From Ianthella basta (Eukaryota > Porifera > Demospongiae > Verongiida > Ianthellidae): DNA of 64,000 nucleotides. A program made the position numbers and the translations under genes. Positions 1-12,167 of this stretch are shown one piece after another (the first letter of the stretch is position 1; each line of letters starts with the position of its first letter). The notes beneath the pieces are model-generated. The model was not told where the DNA came from, did no database searches, and saw only the letters and a program-made list of their open reading frames with translations. The stretch spans positions 6,021,368-6,085,367 of the forward strand of contig OZ025879.1 in NCBI GenBank assembly GCA_964019415.1, read 5' to 3'.

Positions 1-978
1 TCTCATCATTGTCCGGCCATAACTGAGCTCCTGTCGGCTTTGAGGCTTTCATTTTAGTGCCACTAACCTCATCATGGATTGACTCAATTGCCCCCTGCCT
101 GTGGACCAATTTGCAGTCATCCTGGCAAGGTTGACACTTTGAAGTTGACATGCAAAATCAAACAATTGTAATTGGCCATTGAGGTCAGTATAAATACTGA
201 AATCAGTATATCTTTATGCACAAATGCCAGGGTTTCAAGCACCAATAAATTCTTCTGGTGGTCTCTTGGAAGCAGTGGCATAGAGCTATACATGTTATGT
301 CTTTGCATCCAACTCCTTATGTCCTCAGTCTTTAGCTCTGCATGGGACAACGTCTAGGCTATCTGTGTAGTCATGAGCACTACAACCGATCCAAATGTGG
401 TTTGCTTCTTCATGAAGCACATGCACTACCATGCATGGATACCTATGGCAACAACCTTGGAAATAATTGCTGCAATTTGGCTTTCGCAAATCTAGAACCC
501 TAAGATAACTCTGCCATAAAATGGTATATCACTGGCAACTGTTTGTGAGCACAAGTGCACGTAATTTGCATATGTCAAGTTTGGTTTGTTTCAGTCTTTT
601 AGGTTAGAATAGACAGAGTTTCTCCTGAAAGTACTTGACTCCAACTGTTGACTGAGGTGGTAATTTTTCACTGTCATGTAGGAGCATCTTGATAAGGGAA
701 ATTATGGTGAATTAATGATTTACACCACTGGCAGATTATGGAAGTTTCCATTCCTAATCACATAAATATTCAAGATCACTGGTTGTGTGGTTCAAGAGAA
801 ACATGGACAGAAGTAATGCACTTTAAAGGAAATTTTTGGGCCTCCCCTATAAAGGGAGGCCAATTTGTTGTCATGGTATTCTTAAAAAGTGTTCATTATT
901 GTTTTGTGGTATAGCTTGTTGTGCTTGTGTGAACGCATGGCAGTGTGATTTAACTGTGCATCTGTACTGCTCCTATAG
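1..978. other. intron of gene A (5' part of the gene lies outside the window)
   Basis: No coding region is supported here. The last 100 bases match the intron just before the equivalent exon of gene D (near 54590-54685), so this is the 3' part of the intron between the Ig exon and the cysteine-rich Ig-like exon. The signal-peptide, linker and Ig exons of gene A should lie upstream of the window. Confidence 0.6.
839..861. repeat. short GC hairpin
   Basis: GGCCTCCC and GGGAGGCC form a perfect 8-bp stem around a 7-base loop in otherwise AT-rich intron DNA. It may be the end of a small element; no function is evident. Confidence 0.5.
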
Positions 979-1380
979 GTGGTCTGTCCTTGTTGAATGA
1001 AGATGGTGATTTGAGAGTGTTCTTCCCCAGGAACAGCTTTGTCACCAACACCACACTCACACACACCAACAGCCCACGAGTTCAGTCTGTAGGAGCTCCT
1101 GCTGGCAATGACCACATTGCCTGCTATGGTGGTAGCACACAGGCTGCACAAGTAACATGGTATAACAGCAATGGTGGACAGCTAGGGGACTGTATAGAAC
1201 CTTGTCGTGACTGTGGTGGCCTGTGTCTAGGCAATGGTGCTGTAGGGGTAGACCCTCCACACAATGGACGCACTGATATCCACATGTACACTGACTCAAC
1301 TGCATATGCAAACCAAGACTTGGAATGTCGAGTGTCCAGTGGTCCATCAGCATTCATTGGAGTGTATCTCAAGAATGGAG
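979..1380 (+). CDS. Gene A exon: cysteine-rich Ig-like domain
   Basis: Acceptor TATAG and donor GAG|GTAAGT, phase 1 on both sides. It shows an Ig-like core (Cys in ACYGG, Trp in VTWY, Cys in LECRV) plus a cysteine-rich insert, CxxxCxxC then C. Homologous exons occur in B, C and D. The domain has no family name I can give with certainty. Confidence 0.85.
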
Positions 1381-4300
1381 GTAAGTTTGCACAGTATCAG
1401 ACAGAAATGGTAAGTGTACATCTCCCGCTACTATGACAACTGTCACCGACGTACTTCATATCAGATAAGATCCTAGGGCTACTGACTTGACTGTGCTGAT
1501 TAGACATACAGTGACACGCATACTGGGAGTCTTCAAACACAGAATACAGAATGACGGAATAGCAAAAGAGCAATATTGTATGGCAGACGACTTGTATACA
1601 AACAAGTATCATAGGCATGCATTTCTGTGCAAAATGGCTTCCAGGTTTAAATAAGACTAATGGAAATACATATATTCACGACTTTGTGGAAGAACTCCTT
1701 GCAGAGATTCTTTTCCAAATGAAAGCAAGCAGATAATTGTAGCTTCCTTGTGGATAAACTTGAAAAGGCATCTTACATACCTATATTAGTCTCGTACCTA
1801 ACCCTGGGCAGATATTGGAGCAGATCACAGCAGATCCCAACTATTCAATCCAAGATGTTTTGATCCAAAGATCTTCATCAGTTGCACAAAACATAAGGAA
1901 AGCACGACATTTATAGGCAACTATAGGCAGGAAAAGTGGAACAGGGTGACATTATAAGATAAGGATAACATAATGGTGTCATGCAGGGTTAATAAATCTA
2001 ATAGAGGGAGGGTGGTCATGCAAGGAGGGGGAGCCAGATACTGTCTAAGGACAGGCCATGGTCAAAGTTCATCATGTTTGGTGTCCCAGTGAATTTGATC
2101 TGCTAATCCTCCTTAGTAAATCAGCAGCTCCTTCATGACATGCCCTTACATCCTGCACAAATTCTCAGAGGATTTAATGCCAATTGTATCTTGATGTGGC
2201 TGATTTTGCAGACCACTTATATGAAGTAAGTTGCTTGTACTTGTGCAATTGGAAACCAGTGTCTGCAGAATCAGCTGCAACACTTTACTTCAAGGTGGCC
2301 ACTTAGTCTCATTCAGACATTTGTGTATGCTCATTTGCAAGACACTGCCTTAGCCACACCACCCACATGCATTTGTAACCAACATATATTTATACACATG
2401 TATGCACATAGACTTGCATCATGCTATCAAAGTACATACCCAATAGTTTACCTTGTACTTGCATAAGCACACACCCTATATATTAGTGGATTGTTTTTTT
2501 GAAGAACAATTGTGGCAGGATTGTCAAATATTTCTGTGTTTACTTGTTAAAATGATTTGTCCTTGTCCATAAGATACATTGCATTGGCAGTCTTCTGCCT
2601 TATTCCATCCCTAATCCCTCTTTGTGGAGTAAATCATAAACAAAGATAACAAGTAACAACAGTTTATCAGTTCCACCTCTGTCATGCAACTCATTTAAAC
2701 CTACTAAACCAGACAAGCCTATTCAACAGACAATGTCATAATAATGGGAAGGTGTATGTATAGACTCACATACACATGTTAGTCAATTATGATAATCTTT
2801 ATTTAAGCGTACAGTACGTGGCAGCTGCTATCATTTGTTCAGAGTTGTCTGGTGAATCTGTAATGAAAATGAAGCAACAAAGTGTCTTATGGAAGGGAAT
2901 GAATAAAGGCTGCCGAGAGCAGCATGCTTACGTAATTGGAATCTTGTGTTGGCTTTGACCTTTATCCATGTGTGTACTTTCTTGTGCTGCATTCTGCAGT
3001 GAGCACAACTCTGCAGCCACCCTCATCCATCACACAAGGAGCTAACTCAACCACAGCGCTGAGTGTTTCCTGGGCCCAAGTGTCAGGTGCTACAGGATAC
3101 TATGTGAGCTATCAGAGACAGGACTTTGGAAATCCCCCAGTGGTGACTGCACAGTATGAGAGGATTGCGGGAGGGGCCACCACTAGTGTCACACTGAGTG
3201 ATCTGGAACCAGGAACAACTTACAGGATCAGAGTGTGGTCGACAGATGGGGCATCAGTCAGTAGTGGGGCAAGGGAGATGATGGATGTGACAACAATGGA
3301 AAGTGGTTAGCTATTTGTAGAGAAAGATGAATTGGACTATGCACCAAATCACTTTGACAGCCAGCCATTTTTCCTACATTAACCGTTAATTAACGATTAG
3401 CAGAAAAAGTTAAATGGAAAACTTGGTTAACCATTGAACATTGCACTCAATTGTTGTTACCTCTCTATGAACAGCACCGTAGCACTTACATGAATAGTTA
3501 TACTTTCAGTATTGTGCATTGACCTTCTTCACTATGACATTTGCATAAAATTATACATAGTTATGGTGAATTATTTTGCCAGTGTCATTTCGAATTCGTT
3601 TGTTGAGCAGATATCCTTACATAATGTGCATATTCCTTTCCTGACAAAACTATGGACTCATACATGCGTTTAACAACTATTCAGTGTGGTAGCCTCAGCT
3701 GCTTCAGATTTTATTAGTGTTAGTGTTATCTTCCAGCACTTGCACACTTGTGCATGGGTGTTTCTTTTGATGCAAGTGGTTGACCTACGTATAACTTAGC
3801 AGCCTGTGGATGGGCCAATTTATAACATATCAAACTGTGGACTGGTCAACAAGAGAGAAAGCTTGGTATATGCATTTTCATCTCTATACAGTTGATTTGA
3901 GTTCCTGCATGATTGCACAGCTTAGGTACAAGATGAGGCAACACCTCTCCACTTACTGTAAATCATGCTGAGTTTTTATTGTGTGTAAGAAACACCCCCA
4001 AACAGATGTGTAAGACAGTTACCCTGCCCCATAACCCTATAGACACTCAATAGCAGTTTTATGCAACAAACATCTTCAGCAGTTCATACCAAGGGTTACT
4101 AATTAGTAGTCACAACCCTGACCTTGGCCTATAACCCTTCCACCTACGTATATGGTTGACGGTGTTTGTGATGTCATTAAAATGGCTACCTTATGCAAAG
4201 GTGAATAATTTCTCTCAGTTGCAATCATTATGACTAGGGTGCAGATGTAATGAGGGACCATCAAAATAGAGCAAGAGCATTGTTTCACTTCATGTATATT

Positions 4301-7300
4301 AGCTCCAAAGAGTGAGCTGTGAATAGTAGGGAAGCTTCAAAGCTTTGTCACAGTCCTAATCTAGAGTCCACCACCATTTCCTGCTATGTCAGGCCATACA
4401 CTGCATACTGAGTTTGTTATTGCCTCTATCACTGTGTATGCCTGTACTCATGTATATTCGTCAATTGCCCCCATCTTAATCACTCCTATGCCTACTACCG
4501 TTCCCACAGCCCCCACCCCACCACGCATGCTTACCACAACTGGTGAACCAAGTGGAAGAAGTGTCGAACTGAACTGGCTTCCCCCACTCCATCCTAATGG
4601 AGCGATCCACTATGAGATTGAGTATGAACCAGCAATGACACCTGGAGACCCAGTGAATGCTGGAAGCAGCAGCAGCCCTTACTTCACTCTGACACTGCCC
4701 AATGAGTTCCTGACCTACAATGTCAGAGTAGCAGCTGTCAACACTCAAGGGCAAGCACAAAGCGGTGTTAATACAGTGTGTCCAGGGCAGAATAGGGAGC
4801 AAGGTGTGCAGTATATAGTACTTGTATGTGCTACTTCACTTGCATACAGTGTTTGTTGCATTTGTGAAGCTGACAACTGCATATCGTGACCAATACCCTA
4901 GTCTTTCATAGTATGCGTATATATAGTGATGTATGGGATGTTGGTTATATTAGTAATTCTACTTTGATAATTATTCCTTTTCCAATTAATGTCTGATTAT
5001 TTTAACTATGCCAATAATTTAATATCAAAGTTATATAATTTAGTATTATTACAGTGCAAGTAACAATCACATGTAACAGTAATACTAGAAATAATAGAAA
5101 TTTTCTACAAAAATAGCAAGGATGTAGGGATGGCACAAAAAGTACAGAAACAAGTAAAGGCTGTTACACAGTGGAGCATTAACCATCGTCCCTACTTTCA
5201 AGGGTGTAGGACTATAAGGTGCGACATTCTTGCATGTAGGGACCGTGGTTAATGCTCCACTGTGTAACAGCCTTTACTTGTTTCTGTACTTTTTGTGCCA
5301 TCCCTACATCCTTGCTATTTTTGTAGCAAAAAATTTATTATTTCTAGTTTCTGTACTTTTTATGGTGTGCAAGCTGCACATGCTAAGTGCCACTAGAGGA
5401 CATCCATGCATGTTAAAGTATAGGACCTTATTTCTGTAATCCTGGAGCTCGAGGTGTCAGCTGTCTCCTAGCTTCCGCGCCAGCCCACCTAAGAGCTTAG
5501 AAACAATGACCGGAAAGTTAGCCGAGTACTAATTAAAATGGCGGGTCCACGGATGACCTTTTGAAATGACGCACAAGCTAACTTCGGCCTAAGCCCTTGT
5601 CTCGTATACACCTCAGACGGCCTCCTGACAGTGTTGGCTGGCTTTTGGACAGAAACTGAAGGAACAGTAGGCGGAAAACTGCAGTTCCTGAACGTCATCA
5701 TAAAATGGCGTTGCGTGTAGCAACGTCTTCCGAAAGACTCGGTAACCCCACTGTGTGAACAATACGCTTTCGGAGCCTATACTTCGAAAGATTACAGCTC
5801 GATTAATTTTCAGTAGTTTCGTCTTCGAATTAGTTCGATAGCTAATTCTGTTCGTCAGTTACAGCTGGCGAAGAAGAATATGAAGAAGAATATGAAGAAT
5901 ATGAAGACGAAAATGGATGTTTTCCAGTGTCATTTTCTCGCTGACAGACCACGTTCGCTTGCCTTCCAGGTCAGTTTAGTGTATGAATATTTCGTATTTA
6001 GCCCTACGAAGCCTCGTTTTGGCGTTTTTCGACGCTTTTCGCGTTTTCGTCCCTATGCCAATGTATTGTGAATTCGAAACATCCTGTACCATCCCTACAT
6101 AGAGAGTACTATCGTACTCTCTGATACAGTGGAATCTCCAAATAAAGGACAACTGGAAAATAAAATATTTACTAAGAGGAAGTGCACAGTGAATACAATA
6201 ACATAGCATAACACTACACTTAAGTAAAAGTCATGCCTCACTGTTAGCTAGTCAGCCAGTCAAAAAAGGAAGTCTTGACCAGGCGGCTGGCCAGTGGTCC
6301 CCAGCACTGATGCCAAGTTCCCTCCAAGTTCCCATTATTCCTTTTTGTCTATTGTAATTTTAAAGCCCTCACTGAATATGACATACTGTATGCATACAGC
6401 TATATGAAGAATTACATTTCTCTGCTGTCTTTGAATGGGGCTGTTTTGTTCAAATGTTCATACATGGAAAGAAAGGCATTCACATGTAGAAGTTCCAATT
6501 CATTTATTTACTGATGCAATTTTACTGTGAGTCTTGATACTGACATGACTACCTACATACACATGCACCAGTTCAAATGTGTAGCGTGTACTTGATTTCT
6601 CTGCTTAAGTATTTGAAGCGCATTTTCCAGTGTGGGGGATGTTGCACTGTCACACGGGTATATGACAGTTGTAAATTTCATTTAGGTGCATGTTCATAAT
6701 CTGTATCTTCATGCACTGTACTTGTATAAATGAAATGGTGTGTTTCTCTCACTGCACAGCACCTCAGCCTCCAAGTGGTATAATAGTCACTGCAAATGGT
6801 TGTAACTATGCCATGGTGTCTTGGAATGCACAGCAGTCCAGAATGTGTGATGCTGTGATAGTAAGCTACCATGTGAGGTACCGGCTGACAGGAAGCAGTG
6901 ATGGCTATGACACAGTGTCTACATCCAGTACCATTGCTACATTGGGGAACTTAGTACCTAATGCAGAGTACGATGTTGAAGTGGCAACTGTCAACTCTAA
7001 TGCAGTCATGAGTACATACTCAACTGTCACCCAGCTTAGTATGCAAGGTAACTCTTTTATGTGTCCTGTTTCATGTTGTAGTTGTAGTAGTCACCAGTAG
7101 TCATTTGAGAGCTGTGAGTGTACAGTTACTGTGTCTGTTTTCAGCATGCTGTGCGTAGTGTACAATGGCTGTTCAATACGTTAACCTTACTTCATTTGCA
7201 GATCCTACACCTCCAACAGGTGTATCAGCTGAAGCAACTGGATGTAACACTGCTATGGTGTCTTGGACAGCATCCACATCCATGTTTGACACTACAGTAG

Positions 7301-10300
7301 CAAACTACAGTGTAAGGTATCGACTGACAAGTGGCACTGGTGACTATACCACAGTGTATACAGCAAGTACCAGTATTACTCTGCAAGGCTTAGTACCTAA
7401 TGCAGGGTACAATGTGTCAGTGGCAGGCATCAACTCATGCGGAGGAGAAAGTGCGTTTGTGATGTCACAGTTGGGATATCAAGGTAACACTTGCATGCCA
7501 TATGGCTGCTTTGTTTTATTACCTTTCTAGCAGCCTGAGCCTATCCATGGCCTTCTCAATTGGTCCTCAGCACTGCCATTTGGCTGGTTTCGCTGAAGCA
7601 CACTAATACATTAAGTTAGGAGCAACCATTTTATTGGTCACATTCCTAAATAGACATCACGAGCGTGATGTAAACAAGGTAATGGAAATTCTTGAGCATC
7701 AACACAGCAGTCACGGTTATAAAGGACAGGACATTTCGTTCAGTGGTTGAAGAAGATCCAGGGATAAAATTTTCCTGTCCCTTAAAGAAGTGACTGCTAT
7801 GTTCATGCTCAAGAAATGCCATTACAAAAACATACTGTGTCAAATGGTAATCCATTTCCAGCGAGTGAGCGTAACCTCATGATAATGTCAGCTCTCCTCT
7901 TGACAATAACCACGTCATTGGTGGTGTACGGTTCTCCTGCTATGTTAATGTGTAAACAGTCGCTAAACCATTATGCTATGATGTTATTGACAATATTCTC
8001 ACTGTTACTGTTTTGCAGCAATTCCCCCTCCAGTGGATGTATCTGTTCGGGATGGTACTGAGTGTTATACTTCTGTGGTGTCATGGGTTCCTCCCCAGTC
8101 TATGTGCAGAGATGTAATAGGGAACTACAGTGTGAGGTACAGACTGATGAATGGTGGTGCTTATACCACAGTGTTTTCACCCAGTACAAGTGTTACACTG
8201 CAAGGTCTAATGGCTAACACAGAGTACAGTGTGTCAGTGGCTGCCATCAACCCAGATGGAAGAATGAGTGCATTCACAGGACCAACCCAGTTTGTGTTGC
8301 AAGGTGACATGTATAATTGTCAATGTTAAGATGTTGTACTGCATGATTTTGCTTCTTGAATGTGTCCTATAACTCCCACATCCTTATCATCTGATTTTTT
8401 TTGTTATTCTTTGCAGAGCCCACACCTCCAACAAGTGTGATGTTTGAGATAACTGGCGTTGACACTGCTGTGGTGTCTTGGACAGCCTCCCAGTCCATGT
8501 GTGATGGTGTGATAGGGAACTACAGTGTGAGATACCAGCTGAGCAATGACTTTGGTGCAACAGTGTACACGAACGAAACCAGCATTACTTTGAGAGGCTT
8601 GATACCTAATGCAGAGTATAGTGTGTTTGTAGCTGCCGTCAACTCAAGGGGAGATGTGAGTTTGTTCTCTGGTGAGACATCTTTTGCTGTGAGCATGTCC
8701 ACAGCTAATCCCTCAGGCTGTTCTCAAGGTATGTATGTACTGTATAGTTGTACTATAATATATACGTATGACTTGCTACATGATGATTGTCACCTTTGTT
8801 TATCATTTGTTGGCTGTACATATTTATGTCAATAATGTGGTCCATGTATTCATAGTAGACTGAGCAAATGGCAACAAGAGTGGTGTGAGTATTTGAGAAA
8901 AGGGGTACTTCATACTGATTTGTTGTTTTAGTTTGAGTTAGTGGTACTGTGCAGCCCACAGTTGACGAGCTCTCTGTTGCACTTCATAGCATTTCAATAG
9001 CTGCTTCCATTCTCAAGATACACTTGCTCAATTTATGGAAATGCACTCAGTGTGATTATATTATAATGATGAGAAAACGGCCCGAAACACTTTTAATATT
9101 TTATCCATAAATCTAGTGACAGCATAACTGTTCTTCTGGTTTGAAGCACAGGAAAGGACTGCGAGTTTTGACTATGGTCAAGTTGTTGGGATGATACCAC
9201 AGGTACAAAAGACACAGAAAGACATGTTTACTGAAAACATTGCTTGTTTGCATGTTTTCATATGTAATGACAATGGTGCAAAGTTCCCCCTTCTCAAATC
9301 TGTTCATAATTTTTATTACTTACCACTTTGAATTCATTATTCCTTACATTTTATTAAGGTAAAATCGAAAAGTGTGTACCTGTTTGTCTTATGTAGCCAA
9401 TGCAATCCTCACCATACCATTTATAGAATCACTGCAATCATCAATGTGTAAAGAAGGGCTCTGGTTAACAGCCTATACCTATTTTGTTCTGAGCCACCAG
9501 AACTTAGTGTCTCGTGAATATGCAGTTGTCATGGAAATCATACTTTTCATGCTGTTCTAACAGGGAATATGGTGTGGAGACAGTTAGATCCCTATATCCC
9601 TGAACAGACAATAAACACATGCACGGACTTTCCTACCACATGTAGCATCTCATAACTTTCACTCGCGTAAATTGAGGAAGCTTCAATGAAGTTTAGGGTG
9701 CTGATCTACTTCCACATTGCTATTTGCAACAGCATACCGGAAGATTGCAGAGACTATGATGAAACAAACAGCAGCCTTTAGCCTCATTTCCATACGTGTG
9801 TTGAGTGTCTGTTCAGGATTTGAGGGATCGAACTATCAACACACACTTCCTGTTTAGAATATGTGTCACAGTATGACTATAGGATTTCCGCAGCAATTGA
9901 ATGTATACTAATTAATGAGCCACCAAATTTGCAGACAAGGTTGTTCACTAGATCCCTTCTCACCCATTCATGGTGTCATATTAAGAATGGCAAGAAGTGG
10001 TTGAGTTATGCAAGCTTGACAATGGGCCTGGTTCACACCCATTAGCTGGTACATCAAAATTCTTGTGCTAAAAGAGTCCACATTACATCAGTACTTGTAG
10101 CTGCTTGCATTGTGTAGCCTTTCACTATGCCATCATGATCAAGTGTTCATTGGTTCTAGAGGTCTGTTTCTGCCATGTGTTTTGTAATAACAGTATGGAC
10201 TTCTGTCTTAAATACTTTTATCTTCCCAGCTAATGATTGTGCGGGTGCTGCTGTTGGCAGTTTCATTGGAGGTGTCCTGTTAACAGCAGCTATTGCAGGT

Positions 10301-10697
10301 GTTGTTGCTGGTGTTATCTTCTTCATCACTAAGCGAAAATTCACTGTCAAGCTTGAGTGAGTCCAAAGCATGAGATTTGTCTCATTATGTGCAAGCTACA
10401 TAAACTGAGTACAGCTAGTGCAGTTTGTTTGTACAGAAGACAATGAGTGTCTGTATGAAGCTAATACCTGCACTACCAGCACTCTTCCTATCTACATATA
10501 TAATGCTTACATAATATATACAAAGATACAAATGCACATACAGAATTCTATGTCTTTGTGTATCCCCCTACAGCAAGCCTGATACTCAGCTGTATGTAGA
10601 TTCACCTGTACAGCTCCAGAACAACCCAGCTTATGGGACAGCTGGTACAACAACTGGAGAGGATGTGATTACAGAGGAGGATTATGAACCTTATTAG
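979..10697 (+). CDS. Gene A: Ig-like / 6x FN3 transmembrane receptor, 5' partial
   Basis: 3' part of a type-I membrane receptor, the first of four tandem paralogues. Exons by splice consensus: 979-1380 cysteine-rich Ig-like; 3000-3305, 4510-4803, 6760-7047, 7202-7483, 8019-8303 and 8417-8728 FN3; 10230-10356 transmembrane; 10574-10697 tail with stop TAG. The exons join into about 805 codons without a stop. All extracellular introns are phase 1 and the TM-tail intron is phase 2. The FN3 domains show the conserved Trp of strand B and the L-x-P-x-x-x-Y core. The helix has small residues spaced GxxxG and is followed by KRK, a stop-transfer signal. The tail carries NPAY and a DYEPY end. The likely role is cell-surface adhesion or recognition; the ligand is unknown. 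The donor of exon 3000-3305 (GTTAGC) is weak. Closest relative in the window: gene D from its second FN3 onward. Confidence 0.85.
1381..2999. other. intron of gene A
   Basis: AT-rich intron of 1.6 kb. I see no coding potential or clear mobile element. Its 3' end resembles the equivalent introns of B, C and D. Confidence 0.5.
3000..3305 (+). CDS. Gene A exon: FN3-1
   Basis: FN3 domain with VSWAQV, GYYVSYQRQ and LEPGTTYRIRVW. Acceptor TGCAG. The donor AGTG|GTTAGC is weaker than the D equivalent (GTAAGG). Phase 1-1, about 102 residues. Confidence 0.85.
3306..4509. other. intron of gene A
   Basis: 1.2-kb AT-rich intron with nothing recognisable apart from a pyrimidine-rich stretch before the acceptor at 4509. 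Confidence 0.5.
4510..4803 (+). CDS. Gene A exon: FN3-2
   Basis: FN3 domain with LNWLPPLHPNG, YEIEYEP and YNVRVAAVNTQG. Acceptor CCACAG, donor CAAG|GTGTGC, phase 1-1. This is among the most conserved exons at the DNA level across the four genes. Confidence 0.88.
5085..5347. mobile_element. long-hairpin MITE-like element
   Basis: Two arms of about 110 bp, running inward from CTAGAAATAATAG at the left and its complement at the right, are almost perfect inverted repeats around a short centre near 5195-5235. The arms include a CTACAAAAATAGC motif. No coding capacity. This is a non-autonomous DNA element by structure; I cannot assign the superfamily. Confidence 0.7.
5440..6080. other. CpG-rich insert of unknown origin
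   Basis: Base composition shifts to many CpG dinucleotides, unlike the neighbouring intron. Short open frames exist on both strands, but none has a recognisable domain. A CCATCCCTACAT motif near 6090-6100 also occurs in the adjacent hairpin, so both may belong to one composite insertion. Confidence 0.4.
6760..7047 (+). CDS. Gene A exon: FN3-3
   Basis: FN3 domain with MVSWNAQQSRMCD, VRYRLTGSS and LVPNAEYDVEV. A Cys before the Trp and a second Cys in RMCD suggest an extra disulfide. Acceptor CACAG, donor CAAG|GTAACT, phase 1-1. Confidence 0.87.
7202..7483 (+). CDS. Gene A exon: FN3-4
   Basis: FN3 domain beginning DPTPPTG, with AMVSWTAS, YSVRYRL and LVPNAGYNVSVAG. Acceptor TTGCAG, donor CAAG|GTAACA, phase 1-1. 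Same length (282 nt) as the gene D equivalent. Confidence 0.87.
7681..7823. repeat. imperfect inverted repeat in an intron of gene A
   Basis: Arms starting AATGGAAATTCTTGAGCAT and ending in its near-complement pair over about 60 bp. A small hairpin MITE is likely. I do not see it in the gene D equivalent intron. Confidence 0.55.
8019..8303 (+). CDS. Gene A exon: FN3-5
   Basis: FN3 domain beginning AIPPPVDVSV, with SVVSWVPPQSMC, YSVRYRLMNGG and MANTEYSVSVAA. Acceptor TTGCAG, donor CAAG|GTGACA, phase 1-1. Confidence 0.87.
8417..8728 (+). CDS. Gene A exon: FN3-6 and juxtamembrane segment
   Basis: FN3 domain beginning EPTPPTS, with AVVSWTASQSMCD and LIPNAEYSVFVAAVN. A short Ser/Thr/Pro-rich juxtamembrane stretch ends CSQ. 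Donor CAAG|GTATGT, phase 1-1. Confidence 0.87.
8729..10229. other. intron of gene A before the TM exon
   Basis: 1.5-kb AT-rich intron. It contains an inverted-repeat element (9599-9818) shared with the gene D equivalent intron. No coding signal is seen. Confidence 0.5.
9599..9818. repeat. inverted-repeat element shared with gene D
   Basis: Ends CCTGAACAGACA and TGTCTGTTCAGG are perfect inverses. A diverged copy lies in the same intron of gene D (61562-61788), so the insertion predates the A/D duplication. Confidence 0.5.
10230..10356 (+). CDS. Gene A exon: transmembrane helix
   Basis: Encodes a hydrophobic helix (GAAVGSFIGGVLLTAAIAG, then VVAGVIFFI) followed by TKRK, the positive-inside stop-transfer signal. 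It contains GxxxG-like spacing. Acceptor CCCAG, donor GA|GTGAGT, exit phase 2. Confidence 0.88.
10574..10697 (+). CDS. Gene A exon: cytoplasmic tail and stop
   Basis: Phase-2 terminal exon encoding a tail of about 41 residues with QLYVD, NPAYGTA and an acidic EEDYEPY end. NPxY-type motifs bind PTB domains and endocytic adaptors in other receptors; their use here is inferred. Confidence 0.85.
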
Positions 10698-11600
10698 TAA
10701 CTCAACAGTATTGCATTTGTATACGCATAATGTGTGACTTGGATTTGCCTTATACATAAATTAATAATTGTATCCTGTGAAATTGATTGCACAATCTTGT
10801 ATGTAGTTAAGGATAGGGCTAAAAGGTGTATTACAATGTTATAATTATACACCCGAATCATATCATACCAGATGCACATACGCTTGCATGCACAGAGGAG
10901 GTTATAGCTGCGGGGGTCGCATGGGGTGCACATTATAATTACATAGAAAGATTAGTCAGTTTACACCATAATGGCCTGTACATGTGCTGCTGTATACGTA
11001 GATGTATCTGTGCTATCACACTCGAGAACTTGCAGTGGTATGCATACCTATATGTATGCACACTGCATGCCATTTAAAAACTCCAACAGAGTAGATTCAG
11101 AATTAATTGCACCCTTCCTATGTCCCTCTAAGGTGATAAGGCCGTAGACTGCAGCAGATGTAGAGAAGCACACACTTGTGAAAAGATGTACAGGGAGGGT
11201 GAATTTAAATGTGGTGTGAGGTGCTAGGGTGGGATGTGTGAAAGTATAGTGGGAGTGTACATATAGGGGAGTATAGAGTGGGGTGTGTGCATGCATGAGT
11301 ATAGGAGTGCAAGTGGGCTTGGTGCATGGGATATAAAACAGGGAGTGTATACAGTATAGTGTGCATGGGTGTGGAGGGTTGATGATCGTGCTAGCATGGT
11401 AAGGTACTCCTTGTGTATACCATGCAACTGCAAATTGAATGCAGAGTGTGCGTGCACATGCGCATGCATGCATGCATATACGTACATGCGTGCTCACGCG
11501 CGCGTGTGTGGTGTGTGTGTGTGTGTACATGTGTGTGCGGGTGTGTGTGTGTGTGTGCAGGTGCATGTGTACGTGTGTGTGTACATGTGTGTGTGTGTAT
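10698..11600. other. 3' flank of gene A, duplicated after gene D
   Basis: No gene is seen. The flank up to about 11470 matches 62679-63690 after gene D, so the A/D duplication extends several hundred bases past the stop codon. The final part is a GT-rich simple repeat. Confidence 0.55.
11505..11600. repeat. (GT)n-rich simple repeat
   Basis: Imperfect GT dinucleotide run directly before the LINE fragment. Confidence 0.8.
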
Positions 11601-12167
11601 CAAGTTATGGCAACAATCCTGAGGGAGTATGGGGTACCTCGGGAGCTGGTAGCCATCATTGAGGAGCTGCACTCATCAGAAACCTGGTGCCAGGTGAGAT
11701 CAGCAGGAGACACATCAGAGAGGTTTGAGGTGACAACCGGGGTCCATCAAGGTTGTGTGCTGTCACCTCTGCTCTTCACCTGTTTCCTAGACAGGATCCT
11801 CAGAGAAGCAATGATAAATCTTAATGGAGGTCTGCAGATTGGCTACACTACGAGTGAAGGATTGTTCCTCACCTACCGGGACAAGACTACAGCATCTACA
11901 TCCATTCAAGATGCACTGTATGCAGATGACCTGACACTGGTTGCAGAGTCCTGGGAAGAGCTCCAGGACATGGTCAATGCCATCAACAACACCTGCAGAT
12001 AGTGCGGCATGACTATCAGTGCCACTAAGACCAAGATTCTCATAGTGGGAAAGCAGTAGTCTAGCAACCAGCCATCCATCATGCTGCAGTGCCAACCCCT
12101 AGAAGAGGTGGAGTACTTCCCCCTATCTTGACAGTGAGATTGGCCAGTCTATCAATGTCCATTGAGG
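11601..12167 (+). mobile_element. LINE reverse-transcriptase fragment, decayed
   Basis: Encodes the middle of a non-LTR reverse transcriptase, with GVHQGCVLSPLLF, YADDLTLVAES and TISATKTKILIVGK in the order typical of RT motifs. In-frame stops follow NNTCR (TAG at 12000-12002) and GKQ (12057-12059). A one-base shift is needed to continue into the PYLDSEIGQSINVH part. Neither the 5' half nor an endonuclease is present. It belongs broadly with RTE/L1-type LINEs; the clade is uncertain. Confidence 0.85.

Larger units (their letters stand above)
4804..6759. other. intron of gene A enlarged by insertions
   Basis: The equivalent intron of gene D is only about 340 bp, so roughly 1.6 kb has been added here. 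The addition includes the hairpin element at 5085-5347 and a CpG-rich segment at about 5440-6080. Confidence 0.6.

Noticed and set aside
1057-1372. Minus-strand open frames opposite the Ig-like exon (and similar ones opposite the other exons)
   Set aside because: They are antisense shadows of well-supported + strand exons, recur in all four genes only because the sense exons do, and show no domain.
5489-5701. Possible gene on the minus strand in the CpG-rich block
   Set aside because: Seventy residues with no recognised domain, no splice partner and no counterpart in gene D; kept only as an unknown insert.
9810-9850. tRNA T-arm-like GATCGAACT sequence
   Set aside because: No acceptor, D or anticodon arm could be laid out around it; it lies at the edge of an inverted-repeat element.
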